From Cytospora piceicola (lineage: Eukaryota; Ascomycota; Sordariomycetes; Diaporthales; Cytosporaceae), in NCBI GenBank assembly GCA_023375675.1, contig JALQBC010000016.1, positions 496,001 to 560,000 of the forward strand: a DNA stretch of 64,000 nt, in the 5' to 3' direction. A model generated the notes under the pieces. The model ran no database searches. It was not told where the DNA came from and saw only the letters and a program-made list of their open reading frames with translations. A program made the position numbers and the translations under genes. Of this stretch, positions 28,354-40,569 are shown one piece after another (positions within the stretch are counted from its first letter, which is position 1; the number at the start of each line of letters is the position of its first letter).

Positions 28354-29950
28354 ATGGCATTCTTCCAGCCTGCGCCGCCTATAGGCAGGGTCGGCATGCG
28401 AAGGTTGGCCCAGCAGGTATCACGACTATCGTCGCCCGCGTCCTTCTCGACTTCGACTTCGACTGCAAGTGCCACCTCCCCATTTGTATGTCGTCAATGC
28501 CTCAAGTCAAAGGGCCAATCGAAATCTCCGTCCACGCTGCTATCTTCTGTACATCGAGCCAAGATACTTCGAGATGTCAGAACTCCTGCTTCCTTCTCTC
28601 CCGTGCGATGCTTGAGTACTAGCAACACCAAGAACACTGCTGCAGCCTCCCCGACACTCGAACAGACTTCCGAACTTGCTGCCAATGCCAAAAGCAAGGC
28701 CAAGTACTTCCCAGAAACGAACTCCAACTCGGTCGCATACTGGCTGCTTGGTAGTGCCGCTAGTGTCTTTGGCATTGTTGTCTTTGGTGGCCTGACCCGC
28801 CTGACTGAGTCTGGGTATGTACCACCGGTGCGAGATGTCCCCAGTGGAAGCTGATGCCGTCCTCTACAGCCTGAGTATTACCGAATGGCGCCCCGTGACA
28901 GGTTCTCTCCCTCCCATGTCCGCCGAGGACTGGGAGTCCGAATTCGCAAAGTACCGCGCCTCGCCCGAGTACATCAAGCTCAACCCGCACATGGACCTCG
29001 ACGAGTTCAAGAAGATATACTTCATGGAGTGGACACACCGGCAATGGGGGCGTTTCATCGGCATGAGCTTCGTCATCCCGACCGTCTACTTCATCGCAAA
29101 ACGACGTGTGACCAAGCGCATGGCCTTGAACCTGATCGGCATATCCGGCCTCATCGGGTTCCAGGGCGTCATCGGCTGGTGGATGGTCGCCTCGGGCCTC
29201 AAGGACGACCTCTTCGCCAAGGACGCACACCCGCGTGTCTCGCAGTACCGGCTCACCACCCACCTCTCCACCGCCTTCGTCTGCTACTCGTGGATGCTCC
29301 TCTGCGGCCTGTCCATCCTGCGCACCCGCAAGCTCCTGGCCGACCCCGCCGCGGGGGGCAAGCTCGCCCAGGCGCTCGCCAGCCCCGCCCTCGCCCCCTT
29401 CAGGCGCTACGCCACCGCCCTCACCGCCCTCGTCTTCGTGACGGCCATGTCGGGCGCCCTGGTCGCCGGCCTCGACGCCGGCCTGATCTACAACGAGTTC
29501 CCCATGATGGGCCTGGGCCTGACGCCCCCGAGGTCCGAGCTCTTCGACCGGTTCTACTCCCGCAAGGAGGACGGCTCCGACCTCTGGTGGCGCAACGCCT
29601 TCGAGAACCCCAGCCTGGTCCAGCTCGACCACCGCGTCCTCGCCATGACCGTCTGCACCGCCGTGCTCGCCCTCTTCGCCTGGAGCCGCACGGGCCGCGT
29701 CAAGGCCGCCCTGCCCGCCGACGCGAGGAAGGCCACCATGGGCGTGCTCCACCTCATGCTCATGCAGGTCACCCTGGGCATCTCCACGCTGATCTATATA
29801 GTCCCCACGCACCTGGCCGCCACGCACCAGGCGGGCGCCTTGGCGCTGCTCACGGGTGCGTTGGTATTGGGGTCCAAGCTGAGGATCCCCAGGGGGACGT
29901 TGATGTTGCTGCAGAGGAGGCTGAAGAATATGCAGTCTCAGTCTAAATAG
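28354..29950 (+). CDS. COX15: heme A synthase COX15, mitochondrial, 513 aa
   Basis: This inner-membrane enzyme oxidises heme O to heme A for cytochrome c oxidase. Exons are 28354-28814 and 28870-29950 (55-nt intron, donor GTATGT). The ATG at 28354 has an ACCATGG context. Residues 1 to about 125 form a Ser/Thr/Arg-rich mitochondrial presequence. The catalytic core begins VAYWLLGSAAS, GGLTRLTESGLSITEWRPV, a COX15/CtaA signature, and includes EWTHRQWGR and later LDHR and THLAATHQAGA with the conserved His ligands. About eight membrane spans are visible. The length matches fungal COX15. The second exon is markedly GC-rich at third positions, so long antisense frames appear there; these are shadows. 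Confidence 0.97.
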
Positions 29951-30291
29951 AAGGCCTATGGCCAGCGAGCGACTGCATACATGTATCTAGCTCGTCTTTA
30001 CGCGACATCAATGGCACACCCTACTCGCCAAAGCGCGCTCTAGTTGGTGCCTTAGGTCCTAACGACACCATTCCATCCGGGTACTATGATGACTTGCCTG
30101 CTGTTCCAAATGGTTCGGTCGTACCTACCCACCGGGTAGTATTCAGTGATAGAAAAATTATTTTTGGTCAATGATCCAACAGCAAGATAACGAACTGGAC
30201 TGTAGGGCAAACCCCGTTGACATCAAACCAATTCTCATGGGTAATCATCTACCTAACAACGGACTATGGACGGTCGGTCACGTAGTACACT
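29951..30291. other. convergent 3' spacer
   Basis: This 341-bp spacer lies between the convergent COX15 and lysyl-tRNA synthetase genes. I see no gene. Confidence 0.4.
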
Positions 30292-32241
30292 CTACTTGTG
30301 GGCGATGCCCTCAACGGGGAGGGGCTCCACGCCGACGACCTCAGCCGCCGGCTTCTTCTCCTCCTTGCCCTTGGCCTGGCCGTTGTCGGCCCTCATGAAG
30401 GGGAAGGCCTGGACCTCCCTGATGGCGTAGTTGTTGGTCAGGAACATGCACAGCCGGTCGATGCCGAGGCCCCAGCCTCCGGTGGGCGGCAGGCCGTACT
30501 CGAGCGCCGACAGGAAGTTCTCGTCGACGGGCTGCGCCTCGTCGTCTCCCTGGGCCTTCTGGTTGGCCTGCTCCTCGAACCGCAGCCTCTGGTCGAAGGG
30601 GTTGTTCAGCTCGGTGTAGGCGTTGGCGATCTCCTTCTTGCACACAAAGGCCTCGAACCGCTCGCACAGGCCCTTCTTCTCCCTGTGGTACTTGGCCAGA
30701 GGGGACATCATCTGGGGGTGCTCCATGATGAAGGTGGGGTTGATGCACGTCTCCTCGATGAACTCGCCGACCAGCTTGTCGAGCATGCGCGCGTTGGTCA
30801 GTGGTGGTGGGCAGTCCACGTTCATCTTCTTGAGGATCTTCTTGAGGAACTCGCCCGTCTCCGCCGTGTGCATCTCCTCGTAGGGTGGGAACTCCTCGCC
30901 GCACACGCGTGCCAGCTCCGGCAGCATCTCCACGCGTCGCCATGGCGCCTCCCAGTTGACGTCGTATACCTCGCCGTGCTGGTTGGTGAACTTGGTCTTG
31001 TAGCTGCCGGTGAGGTGCTTGACGAGGCCGGACACGAGCTCCTCGGTGATGTTCATGACGTCGTAGACGTCAGCGTATGCCCAGTAGAACTCGACGGATG
31101 TGAACTCGGGGTTGTGGGTCAGGTCGATGCCCTCGTTCCGGAAGTTCTTGCCGAGCTCGAAGACCTTGCCGAACTGCCCGACGATCAACATCTTGAGGAA
31201 CAACTCGGGCGCGATCCGCATGTACATGTCCATGTCCAGGTCGTTGTGGTGCGTGATGAAGGGCAGGGCCGTGGCTCCGCCAGGGATGGCCGTCATCATG
31301 GGGGTCTCGACCTCCAAGAAGCGGCGGTCGTTGAAGAAGTCGCGAATGTACCGGATGATCTTGGAGCGAGTCCACATGGTCTGGCGGGACGAGTCGTTGA
31401 ACAGGAGATCCAGGTACCGTTGTCGGAATCGCTGTTCGTAGTCCTTGAAGCCAAAGTGTTGCGTGGGGAGCATGTGCAGGGAGGGTGCGAGCAGGATAAC
31501 CTCGGAGGCGAAGATGGACAGCTCGCCCTGCTTTCCTTGCTCGATGAGCTTCTTGGGCGCGGTCCTGCCTGGGTATCCAATGATTCCGATAACATCACCT
31601 CTTCGCAGGTGCTCGTGTTGCTTCTCGAAAGGAGTGACGCCCTCGGGCACATTCTCCTTCTGGCACATGACCTGGATGCTTGTACCGATAGAGACGGTGT
31701 CGGCGGCGGTCTTGATGTCGTAGAAGATCAGCTTGCCGAGGTCCCTTCGGCTGTAGATCCTGCCGGCGATTCGGAGCTCCTTGGTTCGGTCGACATCTCC
31801 GGACTTGATGTGCTCGTAGTCCTGGATGAAGCTCTTGTCGTCGTAGGTAACATGGAACTTGTGAGGGTATGGGTTGACCTCGCCTCCGTCGAGGAGAGCC
31901 TTGACGGCCTTGCTTCGGTTCTCGTAGTACATTCGGGGGTCCATCTCCTCCTCGTCATCCTTCTTCTTGGCTGCCGCGGGCTTGGGGGGCGCCGCAGCGG
32001 CCTTCTTGGCCTTGTCCTCCTCCCTCTGGCGCTGCTTTTGTCTTCTTTTAAGTTCAGACTTGGAGACCTGCAAACACGGACAAGGTGAGCTCCCGACCAT
32101 ATTAAAGGGGGTTGTGCCAGGGCAGAAAAACCGCCCTCATGGAAACAGACGGACCTTCTCTCCAGTCACCTCGTCGAGCTGGAGGTTCTCCAGTTGCTCG
32201 ACTGGCGCGGCTGGCGCCTTGTCGCTTGCTTCTCCGGCCAT
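30292..32241 (-). CDS. KRS1: lysyl-tRNA synthetase, cytosolic class II, 620 aa
   Basis: This enzyme charges tRNA-Lys with lysine in the cytosol. Exons are 32155-32241 and 30292-32067. The 87-nt intron has an unusual GTCCGT donor and a TTGCAG acceptor. The start MAGEASDK at 32241 gives a eukaryotic N-terminal Lys/Ala-rich extension (SKSELKRRQKQRQREEDKAKK). The OB anticodon-binding domain contains LRIAGRIYSRRDLGKLIFYDI-type strands (residues about 130-240). Class II motifs are intact: motif 1 around FLEVETPMM, motif 2 FRNEGIDLTHNPEF, and motif 3 GWGLGIDRLCMFLT. There is no mitochondrial presequence. Long antisense frames on the other strand are codon-bias shadows. Confidence 0.97.
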
Positions 32242-33171
32242 GGTAAATAAACTGGCAATCCGGGTATCAATTGGCGAATTCGTACTGTCCTGTTGAAGAG
32301 TACGAGCTTGTCTTTCACGAACGCGGGGTGACTCAGAAATTTCGTATTGACTCAATGACCTTGAGCTGCGACCGCGGGGCTTATCTTATCGTGGAGACCC
32401 TTACCCTTGCCTTACCCTTGCCCTTATTGTACCCTGATTCACGCGTTGATCATCCTGGGGGGGGGGGTGCATAATTGCGAGAGAAGGCTCCTCTGAAATT
32501 GAGCACAAAGTCCATTGAACATGATACGAAGCTGCTATCTCATGACAGGCCATCTTACGAGTATGCAGTCTGTCACAAGTCCACAAGAGTACCTAGGTAG
32601 TTTCTGCCAGATTAACTGAGGCTGTCCAATAATAAGTGCAGAGAATTGATGCTTGTGATTGACAGCTCTCCCCTTCTATCTCTCAAATGAAGACACACTC
32701 ATTACTCCCCCTCTCAAGCCACTCCACAGACTACTCAAACCTGTGACTATGAAACCACAAAACTCCCAAAGCTCCAGCGGTATAAATCAAACCCGTCTGG
32801 GCACATCCCAGTAACCATTCAGCCACTGCGAAAGCAGCAACTGAAAGCAACCTCATTGGTTAATGCATACTCTCTTCATCTACTTCATGACTAACTTCTC
32901 TGGCTCTCCCAGGTCACGCCCACACTCCCGCCTGATGCATGGCTCGATGAGATGTGCACCCAAGGGCTGAACACAACGTCCCCATCAAGATTGCACATTG
33001 CTTCCTGATCTTGAACCTATCCGGGGTTATTGGGCGTCAGCCATTGTACCGCAACCGTCAAGGGGGAGAATGAGGCCGCTCTTACAATGGCCAATGGGAA
33101 TATGGCTGGCCCTTGACGCACCCTTCCCAGCACTCCGGCATATAGCCAATATCACCCACGTTATCAGCCAG
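32242..33171. other. intergenic region, no gene seen
   Basis: This 930-bp spacer has a G10 run at about 32458-32467 and one TACCTAGGTA site at about 32590. I see no gene or RNA gene. Confidence 0.45.
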
Positions 33172-33435
33172 TTAGCGGCCCCTTGCTAGCTCAGGGTTAC
33201 TCCTGCGGACCAGTGCCGTTTTGTTGTACATGTGCGTGATGGCGTCGGCCAGCTCCCGGCCTGGGAGATGCTCGAGTGGGAGACCGACAGTGGTATTGTT
33301 GTGCGTGATGTTGTGCGTGCCGTTGAATCTCGAGATGGTCGGGTAGGTCGAGTTGGTCGAGTTGGGCGAGGACCAGGGCAGGCTGTTGCCCAAGCCGAGG
33401 AGACCAACCAGGCTTGCGATGATGTTAAGCCTCAT
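33172..33435 (-). CDS. small secreted glycopeptide candidate, 87 aa
   Basis: I recognise no family. The ATG at 33435 opens a typical signal peptide (RLNIIASLVGLLGLGNSLP). The mature part of about 68 residues has five N-glycosylation sequons close together (NST, NGT, NIT, NNT, NKT), then a LPGRELADAI helix and a C-terminal RR dibasic site, and it lacks cysteines. Such features suit a secreted peptide or processed prepropeptide. A Cys-poor effector or a chance frame are alternatives. The upstream region looks like a promoter with a TATA-like ATTATA at about 33570. The frame is short, so the call rests on the signal peptide and the density of sequons. Confidence 0.5.
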   Translation of the reverse strand: MRLNIIASLVGLLGLGNSLPWSSPNSTNSTYPTISRFNGTHNITHNNTTVGLPLEHLPGRELADAITHMYNKTALVRRSNPELARGR

Positions 33436-35301
33436 CTTTCAGTCAGACCAAGTCTTGTTTTCCTTGAAGTTAGGTGTATGAGGCACCGAGTTGACATCAG
33501 CCAGTCGAAATATCAAACACAAGAAAGCAAGAAGAGTGGAAAGGGTCAAGAGTTGTGAACCGGTAGTCATATTATATCAGAACCTCCAAGCTCAGACTCA
33601 CTGCCGTTTCGCTTAGCTCCAGTCCATACTCAACATCTTGGTGGTGATCAGATAGAAGCATAGATGGCTTAGCATGTGTATGATTTCCTTGGGTTAAACC
33701 GAGAGCACGTTTAATGCCACTTCGTCTCTACTTACCCTACAACTATTGGAATAGACTGGTTCTGTTTCCTTGTATAAAATTGCAACGGGTCGCATTCCCT
33801 CAAGCTCGTAGTATGGCTATGACCCTTCAATACTGGTCTAGTCTAGGCCTATACTCTCCCGGACCGTCATAGCCATCCAAGCGCCTTCACCAAAAGCACG
33901 ACGAGCACCTTTGGAGACCAGAGCCATCGAGTCAGAATAAAGTCCGGTTCAATACAGGCTTCCACGTGTGAGCCAGGCCCATGAAGAACTTCATGGCGAG
34001 AGATGACAAGTCTTTTTCAGGACCGACGTTGGGCTGTCACAGTTGTATGTGCACGGCTTTGTCGTGAAATTCGCGATGCTTCCTGACAGGATCAATCAAT
34101 GCTGTCAACTGGTCTGGCTGAGGCCCTGAGATAACCATTGGGAGCTTGGACGCCGGGTGGTGCCGCTCCCCACAGCCCTGGAGCTACTGGTAGCACCTAG
34201 GTACCTTACTGCCCGCCTAGCAGCCCGGGCGTGGTCTGCCCTGCCCAGCCCGCCCTGCCCAGGTGGACCAAGTACCTCCTTAGGTACCTAGGTACTTGGT
34301 GTAGGTACTGAAGCACATGCACTTGTGATCCCTGCAGGTGATCCCTATCGTTGGACACACCGATCTATGTCTCAGTCCCCAACTGGTCGATTCTGACCAC
34401 TCGGGAACGGTGAGATGCCATACTCGTGGTGTGTGGTGGGTAAGAGTAACACAGTTTTAATCCCCGGACCAAGGGTGGGAGGGGAGGGCGAAGCACCAAC
34501 TCCACTGTGTTCGAGACGGTCTTTCTCTACATCAGATACTTCACCTCAACTCTCAGCACCAGAAGTAAGAGGATGAACCCGAGGCAGCCGAGGGAGATGG
34601 TCTAGAATCAGGACGTGAAGGAGATGTGGCGTCGAAGAGATTCATCGGTGCTGTTGAGCGTGATTTGTGCAACTTGAAGATGGGCGACTTAAATGCAAGG
34701 TCGTGCTTTAGGCACTCACTTTGACCAGACGAGGCTCATGGTGGATATCAATCTAGAGGCTCTAGTCCTTCATGCTGGCACCCATCAAGAGACTGGGGAG
34801 AAAAGCACGTCTATGCCTCACTGTGAGATGAATCAAGGTTGGGTGTTTCCGTGTTTTTTATTTCATCATTCGTCGCCTCCGTAGAAACCATCATACAGCT
34901 CCTCAAGCTCCTGTATTCTATATAATCCTGTCGTAATCCAAGAGAGTCATCATGTCGTCGTGAAAAAGGGCCGCCCTAAATCATCCCGGATTTTGTCTCA
35001 TGAATAGGGCCACCCTCGAGAACGTTGAAGCAGCCTCGTCGCCACATGCCGGAAACCGTAAACAATAAATAACAAGTAGATTATTCAAGAAATCGCTCTT
35101 CCAGCGGTATCATAGACCCAATGAATGAGATCCCAGCGCCAGGACGCCATCCTTCCCGACAGCTCCCTACGTCAGGGTGGCCAGCATGGCCCTGACAAGA
35201 CCAGGTGGAGGACCTATACCAGCACACTCGAGTCAGCCGGTGCTCCAAGGGAAGGCACGGTAGGATGAGGAAGGGGAGACGGGGCAGCGTACACCGCACC
35301 T
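33436..35301. other. 1.9-kb intergenic region, no gene seen
   Basis: No frame here looks coding and no tRNA or 5S rRNA signature was found. TACCTAGG-type clusters lie at 34194-34208 and 34271-34309. A non-coding transcript cannot be excluded. Confidence 0.45.
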
Positions 35302-37062
35302 TTAGCGATACTTGGGCACGCTGATGGACATCCTACCTTTCTTGTCCTTTTCAATGCGAACCCCGCGCCGCGGCTCCTCGATCCTCTCCACCTGCTCCTC
35401 GTACATGACCAGCTCCCCGCTGCTGAGCCGCTCGGCCTTGACGAGTTCGCGGTCGCTGTGGCGTTCGGCCCTGATGAGGTCGCGCTCGCTGTGGCGCTCG
35501 CTGTGACGCCTCCGGTCGAGCTGGCGCTCGAGATCTCGGATCTCGTGGCGGATATCCCGGGTCCGGCTTGACCGGGACCGCGAGCGGTGTCGGTCGGATT
35601 TGACTAGAGCAAGTGGGCCGACGGGGACTTCGTCGGAGTACTCTTCGCGCCGGACGTCCACAATGACGGGAGTGCGTGATGTGGTCCCCGATGTGGTGGT
35701 CGTGTACGACCTTGCGGGAGAAACGTCCCGGATGATGGTCGTCTTTCTCTTCATGTACTCCTCCTCGATAGGCTGTACCGGGGCGGGAGCTGGAGGTGGC
35801 GGGGGCGGCGGGGCGTACACCACAGGTGGAGGTGGTTGAGCGACGGGTGGGGGCGGCAAGAACACAGGTGGAGGTGGTGGTGCCTGGACAATCGTTTCCT
35901 CGCGATGCTCCTCCATGCGTCGCTCTTCCACGAAATTGCCCGCTTCGGAACGGGCTGCAGTGACCTCGAGCTCGCCTGTGATCGTGGTTAGCTTACTTAC
36001 GGAATGGCTATGGCCGGGGAGGGGTTTGACTCACTCTTCCGGTAGTCCTCGCTGAGCTTGAGCAGGTCGTCGATGTTCTCCTGGCCGAGAGCCTTCAGGA
36101 CAACGATAGTGTTACCCTACAGAGACGTTAGCGAAAGCGAATTCATCTCGTGGACTCAGGCAACATAGACTCACCTCTTCAAGGAATGGGTAGCCGAGAT
36201 CGATCAGTGCACGTTTCGAGACCAGGCGGGCAGGAATGCGTGTCTTGCCCTTCTTTGGGTATTCGCTCTTGACGGTGACGGTAGTGCCGCCGCTGCTGCT
36301 GGCCGAACTGCTGGTGACGGTTGATGACTTGGAGCTGCTGCGCCTGCTGCTGCCACGGTGGCTGCGGGTATGGGCGCGGCTGTGGCTAGACCTGCTAGAG
36401 GGGCTGTAATCTCGTCGCTTGGTCCGGATGATCTCCTTCTCGCGAACGCGCTCCGGATAGGAGCGGAACTCCTCGTCGCCATAGTAGTCAGGGTCGCTGA
36501 CGCGGATCTCATCATACGAGTCCCGTTCGGCATATCTTCGCGGGGGAGGCAGAGCGCGGGATCGTGGCAGCGGGATAGGCTCGTAGGGCTTGGGGCGGAA
36601 GTCTTCACGTCTTGCAGGTGGGCCGTACCTCTCCTCCTCGAAGAATCCCTTGGGCCGTCTGTCAAAGGTGTCAAGGCTGGACTGCCGCCGGAGGAAGGCA
36701 GGTCTTCTTGGCGGTGAAGGGCTGGAGTGTCTGTCTCTGTCGAGCTCAATGACGACACGGCGCTCACGCTCCCGCTCACGCTCCAGCTCGGGAGGAGGGG
36801 AGCGGTGACGTGCCGATCTGGGTGGTTCGGGGTCGTCGTAGTAGACTCGACGGGAATCACGAATGACGAACTCGTCGTCTAAGGGTCGGCGTTCGGGTCG
36901 TCGCTCGTAGCGGGACTCGACGGACGGTTCGCGGTATCTTGAGCCTGCACCGCCTTTGTAGTAGTGATCGTCGTCATCGTCGTAGCGGGATCGATCGTCC
37001 ACATAGCGATCTCGTTCTCGTTCGGCCATGAACCGGTCACGGTCCCAAGTGTTGCGGGCCAT
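35302..37062 (-). CDS. Arg/Ser/Pro-rich nuclear-type protein, 547 aa
   Basis: Exons are 36175-37062, 36035-36116 and 35302-35975; introns are 57 and 59 nt. The start MARNTWDRDRF is at 37062. The N-terminal half is a disordered charged region (DRDRFMAERERDR, RERERERR, SRSSHSRAHTRSH). In the middle lies the only ordered block, TRIPARLVSKRALIDLGYPFLEE joined across the first intron to GNTIVVLKALGQENID and LLKLSEDYRK. The third exon has long proline runs (APPPPPPPAPAP), a KRKTTIIRDVSPARSY segment, and RS/ER-rich helices ending in ISVPKYR. The ordered block is shared by related fungal proteins that I recall only as uncharacterised. RS-like composition suggests a nuclear or RNA-related role, which is inference. 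Confidence 0.85.
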
Positions 37063-37994
37063 AGCGGGCTGGTGGTATTTGCGATCAAGGTAAAGGGGCC
37101 TCGGGAAAGCTCAGGAGCGGGACGAGCGAGTCACGGGGAACGGGCACCAGTGCTGAGTAGTACCAGTAACAACCTTGGAGAGTACCACAAAGGCACAAAG
37201 GCTATTGTGCGGTACCTTAGCTTGTTCGGGTGTTTGACCGACGGACCGACTGACAAGTGTTGTTAGGTGAATGAAGTTGAGTATTCCGTTTCTTATCTCG
37301 ATTCCGATATTTTTATCTGCAGGAGTCTTGGAGGATTTGGAATAAAAGAGAAGTAAAAACAGGAGAAGCAGATCAAAGAAGAAACAGAAGAAGAAGAAGA
37401 GTGTCTCAGAAGTTGGCGCAGATGACGACAGAAAATGGAGGGGCTGACTTCATCTGATGGCCCTCTTCTTGCTTTCCTCGTTTCCTCACTGGACCTTGGA
37501 TTTCTTGGACGCTGGACGCTGGATCTCGACTAGATTGCCCCGGATTGGCTGGACTGGCAGACTGGGTAGATTGGGCGAACTGCGGGCGGATATGGATTTG
37601 GCCTGACTAGCAAGAAAAGACAAAGCCTGAAGTGAGAGCCAAGCTGACAAGCTGCTGGAGGAGGCGGTGGGCTTTTTCTTTTGATACCCTTCTTGGTCCT
37701 TTTAAGTTTCACAGAGGTTTCTGTGAAGGAGCTGGCTTGCAGGGTCCTCACTGCAGCCACGGCTAGCTATTTATACGTCCTGGACTGGATTTGCCCGTTT
37801 CAGAACCTTGAAGACACCAGGTCAGGCCGTATATGAGGCCCGTATATGGGGGCGTACAGATGCACAGCAGACCAGCGGTCCGAGTCGCTAGCTGCTTGAC
37901 AGTTCTCGTTGTGGGGTTGAGTTTATATGATTAACGATGTTGTGAAACCGATCAAACCGATTTGACGAGCGAGAGAGAGGATGTCAAGATCGGC

Positions 37995-38018
37995 AGGAGA
38001 GAGAGAGAGAGAGAGAGA
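37995..38018. repeat. (GA)n microsatellite
   Basis: About twelve consecutive GA units lie within the gene-poor region. Confidence 0.9.
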
Positions 38019-38640
38019 TGGACGGTATGGATGTATATCGGTGAAGTCTTTCCCAAGGTTGTGGCGGTTTAAAAGAGAGTTTGTCGAGTGGATGGACGGA
38101 CGACAGCAGTTCAACAGAACTTATCACCACGAGAGAGCTCAAACTAGATGGGCTGACTATTCTTATACGATGATACTTACCCTTACTATATCGTATTCTG
38201 TGTCTGATGTCTCTTGTGCCCTTTGCCCTTCCCCTCCCCTGCCTCTTGCTTCCCCTTGCCAGCTACATGCAGTTCAGTGTGTAAGTATCGTCCCCAGCGT
38301 CCCCTTGAATGGGGGGCAACAGCAGCAGAAGGGGGCAGCCTAGCCAACACAGCCGGCAGTGCGTGGCAGTGGCACGGTGGAGTCTCTGGAAGCAGGTGGG
38401 AGGAGAAGGAGGGGCTCGTACCAGTATCCATGAGAGTTTACTGTGGTAGCAACATAGCTGGCAGGCAGGTCATGCAGGGGGCAACCTTGCGCACGCCGGA
38501 CCTGGGTCAACTGTATTTACTCAAGCACGGAGGCACGGGGTGTATGCTGATATGGTCTGTTAGTCAATTGCTATATTTTTGTGTTAAAGTGGGTTTATGC
38601 TAACAGATCGCAACCTGTCCCCTCCTCAACCCGTCCATCA

Positions 38641-38671
38641 ACACCATCCATCCATCCATCCATCTATCCAT
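38641..38671. repeat. (CATC)n microsatellite
   Basis: About seven CATC units, one altered to TATC, form a tetranucleotide array. Confidence 0.9.
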
Positions 38672-40569
38672 GTAATATGTATACACAGTACACAGTATAT
38701 ACCTTGATATCCATGCAACCATGGATCATCCCAAAGTCCAGGCCTGGCAAGGTTTGTCTCGTTCTATCCGTCACTCAGTCAGTCAGTTCATCACTCCATC
38801 ACACACGTTTGACACATCTGATCGGACATCGACTTATCACCACCTCGTCCCGTGCAGCCCAGCCTAACGTCGCAATGCATTTGCACTCTTCTTCGTCTGT
38901 ATACTGATATGTAAGCTGTGAATCAATACGGAATCTCTAGCTGCAAGTGCGATTTACGATTTGCAATGTGCCCTGTACGATGACGTCTGCGCCAAAGGTC
39001 AGGGAGACGAAAAATCGAAATGCCGGAGTATTGAAGCCCAATCGTCCACTCATCCACCCCATCTGTCCATCTACTCCATCCACACGCTTCACTAGGCCGC
39101 CCTGGGGCTTCGCTTCCGTCCAGGCCGTTCTCCTCAATTGGGCCTTTCCACCTTTTTTCCCCCCTCCCCCTCCGGTGTCTGTCTATTGTCCATATCGCCT
39201 GATTCGCCCCCGAAGCTGCCCAACCAGATCGGATCTTCCCTTGGGGTTCGCAATTTTTTCTCCCTTGCCTTTCTTCCATCTCCCCGGCTTGAGTGAAATC
39301 TTGTACGGATCTAGGACCCTGGCCAGCTACCCGGGGTAGAAACGAGCAATCGGCAATCTGTCACCACCTGGGCATCTAGACATTGTGTTGGCCCTGTCAA
39401 ATAAGTATCAGACTGTTCTCGAGTTCGAACAGCTGGACTCCTAATGTCCTATCTATCTTTCGCTTCGTCCCAGGCGCATAAACTTGCGGCCAACCAACTG
39501 TCTCTTTCGGATACTCCGGATAGAAACAAGCTCACAAGAGACATGCCATGCTATGCCAACTCACAAGCAGTCGGGAGGACCGTCGGCATGGGCAGCTGTA
39601 ACTACTTGTTCATGAGTGATCAGTTCTTAATTTACACCCGTTCTACCTTCCATTCTGTCTTGCTGAGAAACCCAGTATTTGGAGGGTGTTCTTCGGGCTG
39701 TATTCGTATGCTAATAAGTGCATCTTGAAAGGCTGGTACCTATCAGCCTATGTATGTATGTACATCTCGTAATGCAAGCACCCGTGGACGTACATACTGT
39801 AGAGTACAGAGAGTAGATTTCTGGGCCGATATGCCAGTCGACCTTGTGGAGTCAATATTCGCTGCGCAGGAGCTCGAGTGAATTTCCGTGGATCTTCAGT
39901 CCGATTTGCCTTCTTCGCCCTGAACAGTAAGTGGCCTTGCGCCAGTCTCCGAAGATTTACTGTATACAACCGCTGTTCCTGGCACCTAGATTCTCTGCAT
40001 GCTGATCATTGAGTCTCGAAGACTCCAGTAGAGGCCTCAGCACATCGTCTGGGTGCGGTTTGCCCGGACCAAGCGACGAGACCCATTGCTTCGCTGCATC
40101 CGGAGCATGCAGTCCACTCCCCACGCAGCCAACAGTCTTTCGGATCGGACATGTTGGCTGTCGAGCCATGCACGTTAGTCCTCCGACCACCCGGGGTGCC
40201 GCGTGGTACGGATCCGTAAACAGGCTTCGAAATGTTCTCTGCATTTGGGCTTGTTGCCCAGGTGGTCGTCAATATTTACTATCGGCCGAGATCGTGAAAG
40301 TAACCAGTCTCCACAATTCAGTAAAGCGGACGCTTCAACAAAAGCTACCGAACTTTACTCAATGTACACATCATTCTCACAATCCAATGTGCTACTGAGT
40401 TGTGTTTATCCAGCTGTTGTACACCTTTGAACCTTGTCCATATCCCTCTTGAACTTCTTGACCGCCGTATCTATCGCCAAACCAATAGTGCTTTCAGAAA
40501 CCAAAACGCCGCCGCCTCGGCTGCCACCGTATAATGCAACCCGCCAATATGCTTACTACTTCATTTCGT

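Larger units (their letters stand above)
37063..40569. other. 3.5-kb gene-poor region
   Basis: No frame shows coding quality. The region holds a (GA)n microsatellite at 37995-38018, a (CATC)n microsatellite at 38641-38671 and several T/C-rich tracts. Part probably serves as promoter and 5' UTR of the leftward gene at 37062. Scans for tRNA-like B boxes and 5S-like sequence gave nothing. Confidence 0.45.

Noticed and set aside
28760..29946. Long antisense and alternate-frame ORFs over COX15
   Set aside because: Created by the strong third-position GC bias of COX15 exon 2; the products are Arg/Pro- or Gly/Glu-rich without domains.
30298..32088. 596-codon frame antisense to lysyl-tRNA synthetase
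   Set aside because: Codon-bias shadow; Leu/Val/Asp-rich with no domain, while the sense strand is a complete synthetase.
39400..39470. Possible tRNA from a GTTCGAAC-like B box
   Set aside because: No matching A box, no acceptor stem and no cloverleaf could be drawn.
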